Part shown: positions 8,160 through 14,870 of the stretch, piece after piece | Layout of the letters: each line of letters opens with the position of its first letter | How positions within the stretch are numbered: the first letter of the stretch is position 1 | Assembly: GCA_050117725.1 (NCBI GenBank) | Contig: JASFME010000010.1 | Span: 1-24,557, forward strand | Origin: JASFJH01 sp050117725 | GTDB lineage: Bacteria > Pseudomonadota > Gammaproteobacteria > AKS1 | DNA: 24,557 bases | Direction: 5' to 3' | Made by a program: the position numbers and the translations under genes | The notes under the pieces: generated by a model | Databases searched by the model: none | What the model was told of the DNA's origin: nothing | What the model saw: the letters and a program-made list of their open reading frames with translations, nothing else

Positions 8160-8414
8160 ATGCAGCCTGTTCATGAATTGCTGAATCGCATCCACTGGGA
8201 TCCCGAATTCGGGAAAGGTGAGTTTGAACTCGGCTTCCTCGATCGGCTTGAGGGGAAGATTATTCGCCTGCCGTTTCGCGAGATTGTTTTTGAACCGGGC
8301 GAGCATTATTTTTTTCGTTACCTGGACGATGAGGGTGTCGTGCACAACGTCCCCTTTCACCGCATCAAGGAAGTCTATAAAAACGGTGAGCTCATATGGC
8401 GACGCGAGCATTAG
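8160..8414 (+). CDS. UPF0248/DUF504 protein, MJ1316 RNA cyclic-end recognition domain
   Basis: An 84-residue single-domain protein. It has the family hallmarks: LLNRIHWDP near the N-terminus, a central basic/hydrophobic strand region (IRLPFREIVFEPG), and the C-terminal VPFHRIKEVYKNGELIWRRE, where HRI, G and W-x-R are the conserved positions. The domain (Pfam PF04457) is predicted to recognise RNA ends with cyclic phosphates, and it occurs alone or fused in RNA-repair contexts. Here it stands immediately upstream of rtcA, the enzyme that makes such ends (10-bp gap), which strongly supports that role. ATG 8160 is preferred over an in-frame TTG at 8154. It is a standalone form, not fused to a nucleotidyltransferase. 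Confidence 0.88.
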   Translation: MQPVHELLNRIHWDPEFGKGEFELGFLDRLEGKIIRLPFREIVFEPGEHYFFRYLDDEGVVHNVPFHRIKEVYKNGELIWRREH

Positions 8415-8424
8415 ACGAGACGGT

Positions 8425-9441
8425 ATGCTGCTGATTGACGGCGCAATGGGCGAGGGTGGTGGCCAGATCCTGCGCTCCTCACTGGCCCTGTCGAACTGCC
8501 TTGGCCGACCTTTTCGTATTACCCATATCCGAGCCGCAAGACAAAGGCCGGGGCTGCAGCCACAGCACCTGGCCGCCGTCAGGGCCGCGGCTGCAATTTC
8601 CCGCGCCCGTGTCGAGGGCGATGAAAAGGGCTCGCAGGAACTCGTCTTCAGCCCGGGCAAGGTGGCCGCGGGTGAATATCACTTTGCCATCGGGACCGCG
8701 GGCAGCACCACGCTGGTGTTGCAGACTGTTTTGCCCGCGTTGTGCCTGGCCGATGGCCCTTCCAGCCTGTTACTCGAAGGTGGCACGCATAACCCGTTTG
8801 CGCCACCGTTTGATTTTCTGCAACACGCCTTTTTGCCCGTACTGAATCGTATGGGGCCAACGGTCACGGCAACCCTGGAACGTCCGGGTTTTGTACCCAA
8901 AGGTGGCGGGCGTGTGCATATCGGTATTCAGCCCGTCGCCAGCCTGCGGCCGCTGCACATTGCCGAGCGTGGCGCTATACGGCTTCAGCATGCCGAGGTG
9001 CTGTTGGCGCACTTGCCGGCACATATTGCCCGGCGCGAACTCGCGGTGCTCCAGCAAGGTCTGGGGCTGGCTGACAGCCAGATCTCGTTGCGCGTGGTGG
9101 AAGACGCCTACGGGCCGGGTAATGTGGTCTGCGTGGTGATCAAGAGTGACTTCATTACGGAATGCTTTACCGCCTTTGGCCAACGCGGCGTGCCTGCAGA
9201 ACAGGTCGCAGGCGGCGTCGTGAAGGCGGTGCGTCATTACCTGCGGGCAGGTGTGCCGGTAGGCAAATACCTCGCCGATCAGTTGTTGCTGCCCATGGCA
9301 CTGGCCGGCAGCGGCATGTTTGTCACACTGCAACCGAGTCTGCATGCATTGACCAACATGGAAGTGATTAACGCATTTATGGGTGTGCGGATACAGGCGG
9401 AAGAAATGCGCCCCGATACCTGGAAGATAAGCCTTGACTGA
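8425..9441 (+). CDS. rtcA: RNA 3'-terminal phosphate cyclase RtcA
   Basis: A 338-residue cytoplasmic enzyme that converts an RNA 3'-phosphate into a 2',3'-cyclic phosphate using ATP through a covalent AMP-enzyme intermediate. Visible signatures are the N-terminal DGAMGEGGGQILR (residues 5-17), the RPGLQPQHL motif, GTHNPFAPPFDFL, the RPGFVPKGGG motif, and HALTN with the nucleotidyl-acceptor histidine at 307, near the position used in E. coli (309). Length is normal. The ATG at 8425 is chosen from family alignment; a much longer in-frame extension overlaps the UPF0248 gene and is not coding. No rtcB ligase or rtcR regulator is present in the window, so it is not in the classic rtcBA arrangement. 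Confidence 0.95.
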   Translation: MLLIDGAMGEGGGQILRSSLALSNCLGRPFRITHIRAARQRPGLQPQHLAAVRAAAAISRARVEGDEKGSQELVFSPGKVAAGEYHFAIGTAGSTTLVLQTVLPALCLADGPSSLLLEGGTHNPFAPPFDFLQHAFLPVLNRMGPTVTATLERPGFVPKGGGRVHIGIQPVASLRPLHIAERGAIRLQHAEVLLAHLPAHIARRELAVLQQGLGLADSQISLRVVEDAYGPGNVVCVVIKSDFITECFTAFGQRGVPAEQVAGGVVKAVRHYLRAGVPVGKYLADQLLLPMALAGSGMFVTLQPSLHALTNMEVINAFMGVRIQAEEMRPDTWKISLD

Positions 9442-9450
9442 GCCTGACGG

Positions 9451-9765
9451 CTAGTCCTTCTCCTGACCCGGTGGCCGGAACTCCTGGAGTGGCTCATTCC
9501 ATTCCGAAGCCTTTGTGTCCGTAATCTCGGTACCGAGATCGTCGACCGTCCCGACATCAATTGCGCCGGCCCAGTTTTCAGGTTCGGCACTGATCTCAAT
9601 TTCCATGTCATACCAGTCACTGAAGCTTATCTCTTCGAGATCGCCATCAAAATGCTGGATTTCAACCGTTTCGCTGTCATCATCGACGGCAACGACCACA
9701 AACTTCTGGCCCTTGTCCCTGTGGAAATACCAGTTATCGACAATGGGATCGTTTTCAGTCGGCAT
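9451..9765 (-). CDS. Small acidic protein, DUF6763-like
   Basis: A 104-residue, very acidic soluble protein. ATG 9765 (MPTEND) is chosen over an upstream start because the conserved part NWYFHRDKGQKFVVVAVDDD follows directly and GAGGG lies about 11 nt upstream. Visible features are a Trp-Tyr pair near the start, the VEIQHFDGDLEEISFSDWYDMEIE block and a C-terminal EWNEPLQEF. These resemble DUF6763 proteins of gammaproteobacteria, whose function is unknown; the first part looks like a small beta-barrel. It converges on rtcA, with 9 bp between stops, and is divergent from the hibernation-factor gene. Confidence 0.82.
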   Translation of the reverse strand: MPTENDPIVDNWYFHRDKGQKFVVVAVDDDSETVEIQHFDGDLEEISFSDWYDMEIEISAEPENWAGAIDVGTVDDLGTEITDTKASEWNEPLQEFRPPGQEKD

Positions 9766-9841
9766 AATTAAAAACCCTCGGCTATAACCTACACTGTTCA
9801 TTATTGATCATCTTGAAAGAATTAAAAGCCTGAAAAATGCG

Positions 9842-9896
9842 ATGAGGGAAAAACAATAATTTCCTCATAGTTATTTTTATCGGCCTGTTACAGGCC
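9842..9896. other. Two small inverted repeats in divergent intergenic region
   Basis: Positions 9842-9851 and 9860-9868 pair over nine bases with one bulge (ATGAGG/CCTCAT core). Positions 9882-9887 and 9891-9896 form GGCCTG-TTA-CAGGCC. Neither is followed by a T run on the expected strand, so they are not convincing terminators. They sit in an AT-rich region between divergent genes and could be protein-binding sites or leader hairpins. Confidence 0.35.
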
Positions 9897-9927
9897 ATTA
9901 CTATAGTTAATCACAATATACTTTTGT

Positions 9928-9941
9928 TTGATTCAGATCAT
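9928..9941 (+). promoter_or_regulatory. FNR-like site upstream of hibernation-factor gene
   Basis: TTGATTCAGATCAT matches TTGAT-N4-ATCAA at nine of ten positions. Its centre is at 9934.5. A class II activator site would place the start of transcription near 9976 and the -10 near 9964-9969, where the sequence reads TAAAAA, an AT-rich but not ideal hexamer. A 12-bp perfect palindrome TCATGATCATGA (9938-9949) overlaps its right half. Regulation of the gene at 10012 by low oxygen is an inference. Confidence 0.45.
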
Positions 9942-10011
9942 GATCATGACAGTCTGTTTATGGTAAAAATTAATAAATAATTATCCTGTATCCGAAGAAG
10001 GAAGGGGCACT

Positions 10012-10587
10012 ATGAAGATTCCACTGCAGATCACTTTCCGCCATATGGAGCCGTCAGAGGCACTGGAGGCAAAAATCAGGGAGAAAGCCGAAGACCTGGA
10101 ACGTTTTGTTGACTATATAATGCGTTGCCGGGTCACTGTTGAGGCACCGCACCAGCATCACCAGCAGGGCAAACTGTTTAACGTTAAAATTGATATCACC
10201 TTGCCCGGTGAGGAAATTATTGCGGATCGCCATCCGGCCAAGCACCAGGCGCACGAGGATGTGTATGTGGCATTGCGCGATGCCTTTAATGCGGCACGCC
10301 GTCAACTCGAAGATTATGTCCGCAAGCGCCGGGGCAAGGTAAAGACCCACGAAACCGTTCCTCATGGTCAGATCAAGTTGCTTGTTCCTGCTGAAGATTA
10401 CGGCATGATTGAAACCACGGAGGGACGTGATGTGTATTTTCACCGCAATAGCGTCATTGATGCGGATTTCGATAAACTGGCGGTTGGCGACGCAGTCCAC
10501 TTTAGTGAAGAAATGGGTGAAAAGGGACCGCAGGCCTCGACGGTACACGTTGAAGGCAAGCACCACGTAACGGATAAAAGCCTGTAG
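10012..10587 (+). CDS. Ribosome hibernation factor (HPF/RaiA) fused to cold-shock domain
   Basis: A 191-residue protein with two domains. Residues 1-110 are an HPF/RaiA (S30AE) domain: LQITFRHMEPSEALEAKIREKAEDLERF, then the strand VTVEAPHQHH, and the helix YVALRDAFNAARRQLEDYVRKRRG. This fold binds the 30S decoding region and stops translation. Residues 119-182 are a cold-shock/S1-like domain: GQIKLL, YGMIETTEGRDVYFHRNSV (RNP1/RNP2-like) and KGPQASTVHV, the same ending as the CspA-type protein in this window. The C-terminal part is therefore not the dimerisation domain of long HPF. It has a strong GAAGGAAGG ribosome-binding site before ATG 10012. A CBS protein gene follows 40 bp downstream. 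Confidence 0.92.
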   Translation: MKIPLQITFRHMEPSEALEAKIREKAEDLERFVDYIMRCRVTVEAPHQHHQQGKLFNVKIDITLPGEEIIADRHPAKHQAHEDVYVALRDAFNAARRQLEDYVRKRRGKVKTHETVPHGQIKLLVPAEDYGMIETTEGRDVYFHRNSVIDADFDKLAVGDAVHFSEEMGEKGPQASTVHVEGKHHVTDKSL

Positions 10588-10627
10588 TGCCAATTCGATA
10601 ATGCCACTTGATTAACTGAGAGAAAAT

Positions 10628-11077
10628 ATGTCGGCAGGGGAATACTGCAATCGTGAGGTGATCGTCGTTGACAAGGCCGAGTCAGTTCGCGAAGCCATCA
10701 GACTGATGCGCAGCAATCATGTCGGAGATGTGGTTGTCGTAGAACAGCAGGGCAATTTAACGGTGCCACTGGGGATACTTACTGACCGGGATATTGTCAT
10801 CGAAATACTCGCCGAAGAAGTTGCACTCGATACTGTCACTATTGGTGATGTGATGAGCTATGAACTCGTCACGGTAGGCGAAGACACCATGCTCATGGAT
10901 GCGATCAAACTGATGCGCAGCAAGGGCGTGCGCAGGTTACCGGTTGTCGACCAGCAGGGAGGCCTGGTCGGTTTGTTAACCGTTGATGATGTGCTTGATC
11001 TGATTGTGGAACAGATGTCTGACCTGGTGGCGCTGGTGTCGAACCAGATCAGTAAAGAACAAAAATTACGGGAATAG
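10628..11077 (+). CDS. Twin CBS-domain protein
   Basis: A 149-residue soluble protein made almost entirely of two CBS domains (about residues 5-65 and 72-137), forming one Bateman module that usually binds adenosine-containing ligands. Both halves show the pattern SVREAIRLMRSNHVGDVVVV...GILTDRDIVIEIL and LMDAIKLMRSKGVRRLPVVD...GLLTVDDVLDLI. There is no attached enzymatic, transport or DNA-binding domain, so it probably senses cellular energy and acts through a partner. It lies 40 bp after the hibernation-factor/cold-shock gene on the same strand and likely shares its promoter and stress or anaerobic control. Confidence 0.93.
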   Translation: MSAGEYCNREVIVVDKAESVREAIRLMRSNHVGDVVVVEQQGNLTVPLGILTDRDIVIEILAEEVALDTVTIGDVMSYELVTVGEDTMLMDAIKLMRSKGVRRLPVVDQQGGLVGLLTVDDVLDLIVEQMSDLVALVSNQISKEQKLRE

Positions 11078-11103
11078 GTGGTCCGCAAACCCCACCGGCA
11101 GAT

Positions 11104-11379
11104 TTATGTGTGCTTGAGTTTGCAGGCGGATAGCGCCTCGCGCCAGTCGTCCAGCAGTAACTGGTGTATGACCGCATCATCAGCACCGCGCTGCAGGTAT
11201 TCTTTTTTTGCCGTGAGCCGCACTGTTTCCCAGCCCTCGGCGATGGCGCACTCTATCTTGATTTCCCATTGACCCTCTTGCGGCTCGACTTCAAACAGGT
11301 AAGCATCGATTTGCAACTCATCGAGGATGTTGGTAACTGTTTTACGGATTTGAGCAAGTTCGTTAATTGAGAGTGCCAT
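11104..11379 (-). CDS. Conserved-looking protein of unknown function
   Basis: A 91-residue soluble alpha/beta protein that I do not recognise. It begins MALSINELAQIRKTV, has a beta-rich middle with alternating hydrophobics (AYLFEVEPQEG, WEIKIECAI, WETVRLTAKKEYL), and ends with a helix DDWREALSACKL. There is one cysteine in the core and one near the C-terminus; no signal peptide or membrane segment. ATG 11379 lies 2 bp after the stop of pcm (11382), so it is the last gene of an ahcY-pcm-orf operon and is almost certainly translated. Position suggests, without proving, a role in methyl-group or damaged-protein metabolism. Confidence 0.82.
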   Translation of the reverse strand: MALSINELAQIRKTVTNILDELQIDAYLFEVEPQEGQWEIKIECAIAEGWETVRLTAKKEYLQRGADDAVIHQLLLDDWREALSACKLKHT

Positions 11380-11381
11380 GG

Positions 11382-12065
11382 TTACGACGTCTCCTGTTCG
11401 TTATTGTCATCCTCTTCCATAATGAGCGGGACAAAGGCGACATCAAGGACTGACTCGGTATGGGTGGTGCCATCCGTGTCCTTGGTTAATAACATGAGTT
11501 GCTGCGGCATGTAGGGCAGGCCCACCGGGATAATCATCCGTCCGCCGGGTTCAAGCTGTTCGATCAGAGCGGGGGGAATATGGCTGGCTGCCGCGGTAAC
11601 GATAATGGCATCAAACGGCGCCTTTTCCGCCCAGCCCCTGTAACCATTACAGCAACGTGTCTCGATGTTGTCATAGCCAAGTTTTTTTAATCGCTTGCGG
11701 GCAGATTCGGCAAGCTCTTTTACCTTTTCAATCGTATAGACCTTTTTTACCAGCGTGGAAAGAATGGCGGCCTGGTAACCGGAGCCGGTGCCAATCTCCA
11801 GGACGGTGCTCTCAGGCGTGAGGTCCAGCAGGTCAGTCATCAAGGCCACAATATAGGGCTGTGATATGGTCTGCCCATAACCAATCGGCAGTGGCGCATT
11901 GTTGTAGGCAAACGGCAGGTACTCCGGGCCGACGAACTTTTCACGAGGCACACTGGCCATCGCAGTCATGACCTGCTCGGAGAACTTTTCCCTGCCCGTA
12001 TAGGAGGCGGTATAGCCCGCTTCTCTTTGAATCTGTTCCAGCAGATGTTTGTGCTTGTCTTTCAT
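11382..12065 (-). CDS. pcm: Protein-L-isoaspartate O-methyltransferase
   Basis: A 227-residue cytoplasmic SAM-dependent methyltransferase that methylates isoaspartyl residues in aged proteins to start their repair. Seen are the substrate-loop motif GQTISQPYIVA (64-74), SAM motif I VLEIGTGSGYQ (88-98), the acidic YTIEK strand end, and the post-motif FDAIIVTAAASHIPPALIEQL and GGRMIIPVG blocks. The length fits bacterial Pcm. It is 18 bp downstream of the S-adenosylhomocysteine hydrolase gene and 2 bp upstream of an unknown small gene. It is not next to surE, nlpD or rpoS, the arrangement in enterobacteria. Confidence 0.95.
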   Translation of the reverse strand: MKDKHKHLLEQIQREAGYTASYTGREKFSEQVMTAMASVPREKFVGPEYLPFAYNNAPLPIGYGQTISQPYIVALMTDLLDLTPESTVLEIGTGSGYQAAILSTLVKKVYTIEKVKELAESARKRLKKLGYDNIETRCCNGYRGWAEKAPFDAIIVTAAASHIPPALIEQLEPGGRMIIPVGLPYMPQQLMLLTKDTDGTTHTESVLDVAFVPLIMEEDDNNEQETS

Positions 12066-12083
12066 CGCATTGACACTGGCATG

Positions 12084-13340
12084 CTATGTGGTGCCTTCCT
12101 GCCACGAGGTCAGGTAGTGTTGCTGTGCCTCGGTGAGCTGATCAATATGGATACCCATGGCGTCCAGCTTGAGTTGCGCTATTTCCCGGTCTATCTCGAC
12201 AGGCACATTGTGTACGCGGTTGGCCAGTTGCCCATGGTTGTCCAGCATATGGATGGCGCACAGCACCTGGTTGGCAAAACTCATATCCATGACCGAGGAA
12301 GGATGCCCTTCTGCGGCGGCCAGGTTGACCAGCCGCCCTTCGGCCAGCAGCCGCAGCGTGCGCCCGTCGTGCAAGGTATATTCCTCCACCGATTCACGTG
12401 GCCGGGTTTTGCCGGTACTGAGCGCTTCGAGTGCCGGGATGTTGATCTCGACATTGAAGTGCCCGGCATTGGCCAGTACACAGCCATCTTTCATGACCTC
12501 CATGTGCGCCTTGTCGATGGCATGTTTGTCGCCGGTCACAGTGAGCATGAAATCGGATTCTTTTGCCGCCTCCAGCAGTGGCATGACCCGGTAGCCATCC
12601 ATGCTGGCCTCCAGGGCACGCAGTGGATCGACCTCGGTGACGATGACATGTGCGCCATGACCTTTCGCACGCATCGCGACACCGCGGCCGCACCAGCCAT
12701 AACCCACGACGGTGAAGGTCTTGCCTGCCAGCAGGATGTTGGTGGCACGAATAATGCCATCGAGCGCACTCTGGCCGGTACCGTAGCGGTTATCAAAGAA
12801 GTGCTTGGTCATGGCGTCATTGACCGCGATGATGGGGAACTTCAGGGCATTGTCAGCGGCCATGGCACGCAGCCGGATCACGCCGGTAGTGGTTTCCTCG
12901 GTGCCGCCGATCATGTGTTCGATCAAGTCGGTGCGGGTCTTGTGCATTTCACTGACAAGATCGGCACCATCGTCCATCGTCATCACCGGCCGGTGATCCA
13001 GCGCCGCCTGGATATGCCGGTAGTAGATCTCGGTGGACTCACCGCGGATCGCAAATACGGGGATGCCGTATTTTTCCACCAGCGCCGCGGCCACATCATC
13101 CTGGGTGCTGAGCGGATTACTCGCGCACAAGACGAGTTCGGCGCCGGCCGCTTGCAGGGTGCGGGCGAGATTGGCGGTTTCGGTCGTGATGTGCAGGCAG
13201 CCACTCATACGGATACCGGCTAGCGGGCGCTGTGCGGCAAGGCGTTGCATGAGGCCACGCAATACGGGCATCTCCTTGAGCGCCCAGTCGATGCGTGCTT
13301 CGCCCTGCTCTGCAAGTTCGGGCTCCTTGATATCGGCCAT
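12084..13340 (-). CDS. ahcY: S-adenosylhomocysteine hydrolase
   Basis: A 418-residue NAD-dependent enzyme splitting S-adenosylhomocysteine into adenosine and homocysteine, thus relieving product inhibition of methyltransferases. Seen are CLHITTETANLA, CASNPLSTQDD, the GGTEETTTG loop (residues 145-153), NDAMTKHFFDNRYGTG with the catalytic Lys/Asp, the NAD fold VVGYGWCGRG (211-220), and HPSSVMDMSFANQ. ATG 13340 is chosen (AAGGATAG ribosome-binding site) over one at 13364. The protein resembles the short archaeal/Thermotoga-like form: the length is about 420 and it ends in YLTSW rather than the KPDHYRY-type tail of the long form. It is the first gene of the operon with pcm. Confidence 0.95.
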   Translation of the reverse strand: MADIKEPELAEQGEARIDWALKEMPVLRGLMQRLAAQRPLAGIRMSGCLHITTETANLARTLQAAGAELVLCASNPLSTQDDVAAALVEKYGIPVFAIRGESTEIYYRHIQAALDHRPVMTMDDGADLVSEMHKTRTDLIEHMIGGTEETTTGVIRLRAMAADNALKFPIIAVNDAMTKHFFDNRYGTGQSALDGIIRATNILLAGKTFTVVGYGWCGRGVAMRAKGHGAHVIVTEVDPLRALEASMDGYRVMPLLEAAKESDFMLTVTGDKHAIDKAHMEVMKDGCVLANAGHFNVEINIPALEALSTGKTRPRESVEEYTLHDGRTLRLLAEGRLVNLAAAEGHPSSVMDMSFANQVLCAIHMLDNHGQLANRVHNVPVEIDREIAQLKLDAMGIHIDQLTEAQQHYLTSWQEGTT

Positions 13341-13547
13341 ACAGCTATCCTTTATCCTTATCATTGCAGCTGAAAATGATTGTAAAGCTTAAATGTAATG
13401 GTATTCCTTGATCGAGAACAATAATCGATGTGGTACATTACTGCTCGCTAATACTCCAGATGGTTTATGAACAGTTGCGGTGATCATTTTGCCAGTATAC
13501 CTTGGCGAAAGTCGGGATTCACGGAACAGAACGGCATACTGAAAACT

Positions 13548-14030
13548 ATGCGCGAGCAATTTCTGGCTTTGAGTATGGCATTGTTTCTCATGTCACCGTC
13601 CTGGGCGGACAGTGACGTGGAGGACATACAGCAAATTCTGTCCCGGGATAAGGCACCGGTTGGTGTTGTGTTTGAAATAGCCAGTACCGACAAGGATTTT
13701 CTGACCCGGGTGCTTCCCGTGATCAGTAACCATGCCAGCCATCTTCGCCGACGCTTTCCGGATATCAAACTGGCCATCGTGTCACACGGGCTGGAGCAGT
13801 TTTCCTTGACGAAAGACGAAGCCGGCCAGGGTATACAAAAAAAAGTGGCCAGACTGGTCAGGGAACATGATATCCCGCTGCATGTCTGCGCCACATTCGC
13901 CAGTGCGCATGGCGTGGACAGGGATGCATTTATCGCCGTGGTCAATGTGGTACAGGCGGCAGCGACGCGAGTTGACAGGTATGAGGATGAGGGTTACGAG
14001 CGTGTTTTTCTGGAACCAGCGGAGTGCTGA
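13548..14030 (+). CDS. Secreted DsrE-fold protein
   Basis: A 160-residue exported protein. The ATG at 13548 gives a compact signal peptide (MREQFLALSMALFLMSPSWA, cleavage after Ala20); an in-frame ATG at 13467 would add 27 residues in front of it and is less likely. Neither start has a strong Shine-Dalgarno. The mature domain shows the DsrE/DsrF pattern: GVVFEIAS in strand 1, IKLAIVSHGLEQFSLT, and PLHVCATFASAHGVDRD with the conserved cysteine (Cys114). It ends VRVFLE-like (YERVFLEPAEC) with a terminal cysteine. Cytoplasmic relatives relay sulfane sulfur; a periplasmic form could do the same, but that is inference. It is followed by mtfA after 8 bp. Confidence 0.84.
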   Translation: MREQFLALSMALFLMSPSWADSDVEDIQQILSRDKAPVGVVFEIASTDKDFLTRVLPVISNHASHLRRRFPDIKLAIVSHGLEQFSLTKDEAGQGIQKKVARLVREHDIPLHVCATFASAHGVDRDAFIAVVNVVQAAATRVDRYEDEGYERVFLEPAEC

Positions 14031-14038
14031 TAGCCAGG

Positions 14039-14818
14039 ATGTTGCCTTTTATTCAAAACTGGTTAAACCGGCGCATTATTTCCCGTTCATCGTTTACCCC
14101 TGCAGAGTGGGCGAGGGCATTTGCGAGTTTGCCGTTACTAGATGCTTTGACCGACCAGGAGCAGCAATCTCTGCGGGATCTGGCAATCCTGTTTCTGCAT
14201 GACAAGGTTATAGATGGGGCACACGAGCTGGTCATCAGCCGGCACATGACCCTGATTATCGCTTTGCAAGCATGCTTGCCGATATTGAGGCTCGGTCTGG
14301 ACAGTTATGCAGGCTGGACAGCGGTGATTGTTTATCCATCGGGATTTGCACCGGAACGCATATACAGGGATGAGTACGGTGTTGAACACCGCGTACAGTC
14401 AAACCTGTCAGGTGAGGCCTGGCAGCACGGTCCAGTGATCCTGGCCTGGGATGCCAGCCAGCAGGCAGGCCGGATCGATGGCCATAACCTGGTAATCCAT
14501 GAATTCGCCCACAAGCTGGATATGCAAAATGGCGTCGCGAACGGTTACCCGCCGTTGCATGCGGATATGGATCATTCCCGTTGGGTAGAGGCGTTTTCTT
14601 CAGGCTTTCGCGATTTTCAAGATAAGCATGAGCATGGCAAACGAACCCGCATAGATAGATATGCGGCCAGCTCACCTGCTGAATTCTTCGCGGTACTCAG
14701 TGAGGTATTCTTTGAACGGCCGGATATCATTTACAAACTCTACCCGGCTATCTATGAACAGCTTCAGTTGTTCTATCGCCAGGATACGCTGGCGAGATTT
14801 ATGGCTGGCAACGCGTAA
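14039..14818 (+). CDS. mtfA: MtfA-type zinc metallopeptidase (M90)
   Basis: A 259-residue cytosolic metallopeptidase related to E. coli MtfA, which binds the repressor Mlc and has aminopeptidase activity. Aligned by eye with MtfA: LTDQEQQSLRDLAILFL, the LPILRLGLDSYAGW and VIVYPSGF blocks, SGEAWQHGPVILAW, the HEFAHKLDMQNG zinc motif (HExxH at 154-158), and the later zinc-ligand region YAASSPAEFFAVLSEVFFE. Start ATG 14039; a GTG at 14024 overlapping the preceding gene is also possible, and neither has a good ribosome-binding site. The first 30 residues are basic/amphipathic and lack a signal peptide. It is paired with the secreted DsrE gene, not with PTS genes. Confidence 0.94.
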   Translation: MLPFIQNWLNRRIISRSSFTPAEWARAFASLPLLDALTDQEQQSLRDLAILFLHDKVIDGAHELVISRHMTLIIALQACLPILRLGLDSYAGWTAVIVYPSGFAPERIYRDEYGVEHRVQSNLSGEAWQHGPVILAWDASQQAGRIDGHNLVIHEFAHKLDMQNGVANGYPPLHADMDHSRWVEAFSSGFRDFQDKHEHGKRTRIDRYAASSPAEFFAVLSEVFFERPDIIYKLYPAIYEQLQLFYRQDTLARFMAGNA

Positions 14819-14831
14819 TATTTATGCGACA

Positions 14832-14849
14832 GATGCCGATGATGGCATC
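14832..14849. terminator. Weak hairpin between convergent genes
   Basis: GATGCC-GATGAT-GGCATC forms a 6-bp stem in the 52-bp gap between mtfA and the convergent lipoprotein gene. It lacks a proper T run on either strand, so terminator function is only suggested by position. Confidence 0.3.
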
Positions 14850-14870
14850 CTTGTTCAAGCTTGTAGTTGT

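Noticed and set aside
8218..8424. N-terminal extension of rtcA overlapping the UPF0248 gene
   Set aside because: The UPF0248 frame is clearly coding here, and RtcA homologues start at the DGAMGEGG region, matching ATG 8425.
11077..11096. GGTGG/CCACC hairpin between the CBS gene and the convergent 91-residue gene as a terminator
   Set aside because: Only five base pairs and no T run on either strand.
12027..13223. Long open frame on the plus strand (398 codons) opposite ahcY and the start of pcm
   Set aside because: It is antisense to two proteins with full catalytic motifs. Its composition (many His, Asp, Gly, Gln) is typical of a frame opposite a real gene, and no domain is recognisable.
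13410..13423. TTGATCGAGAACAA as a third FNR site
   Set aside because: It matches only eight of ten positions, with AACAA instead of ATCAA, too weak beside the two better sites.
13341..13466. Possible S-adenosylhomocysteine riboswitch in front of ahcY
   Set aside because: I looked for the GC-rich conserved core and pairing on the minus strand and saw none; the region is AT-rich. A covariance-model search would settle it.
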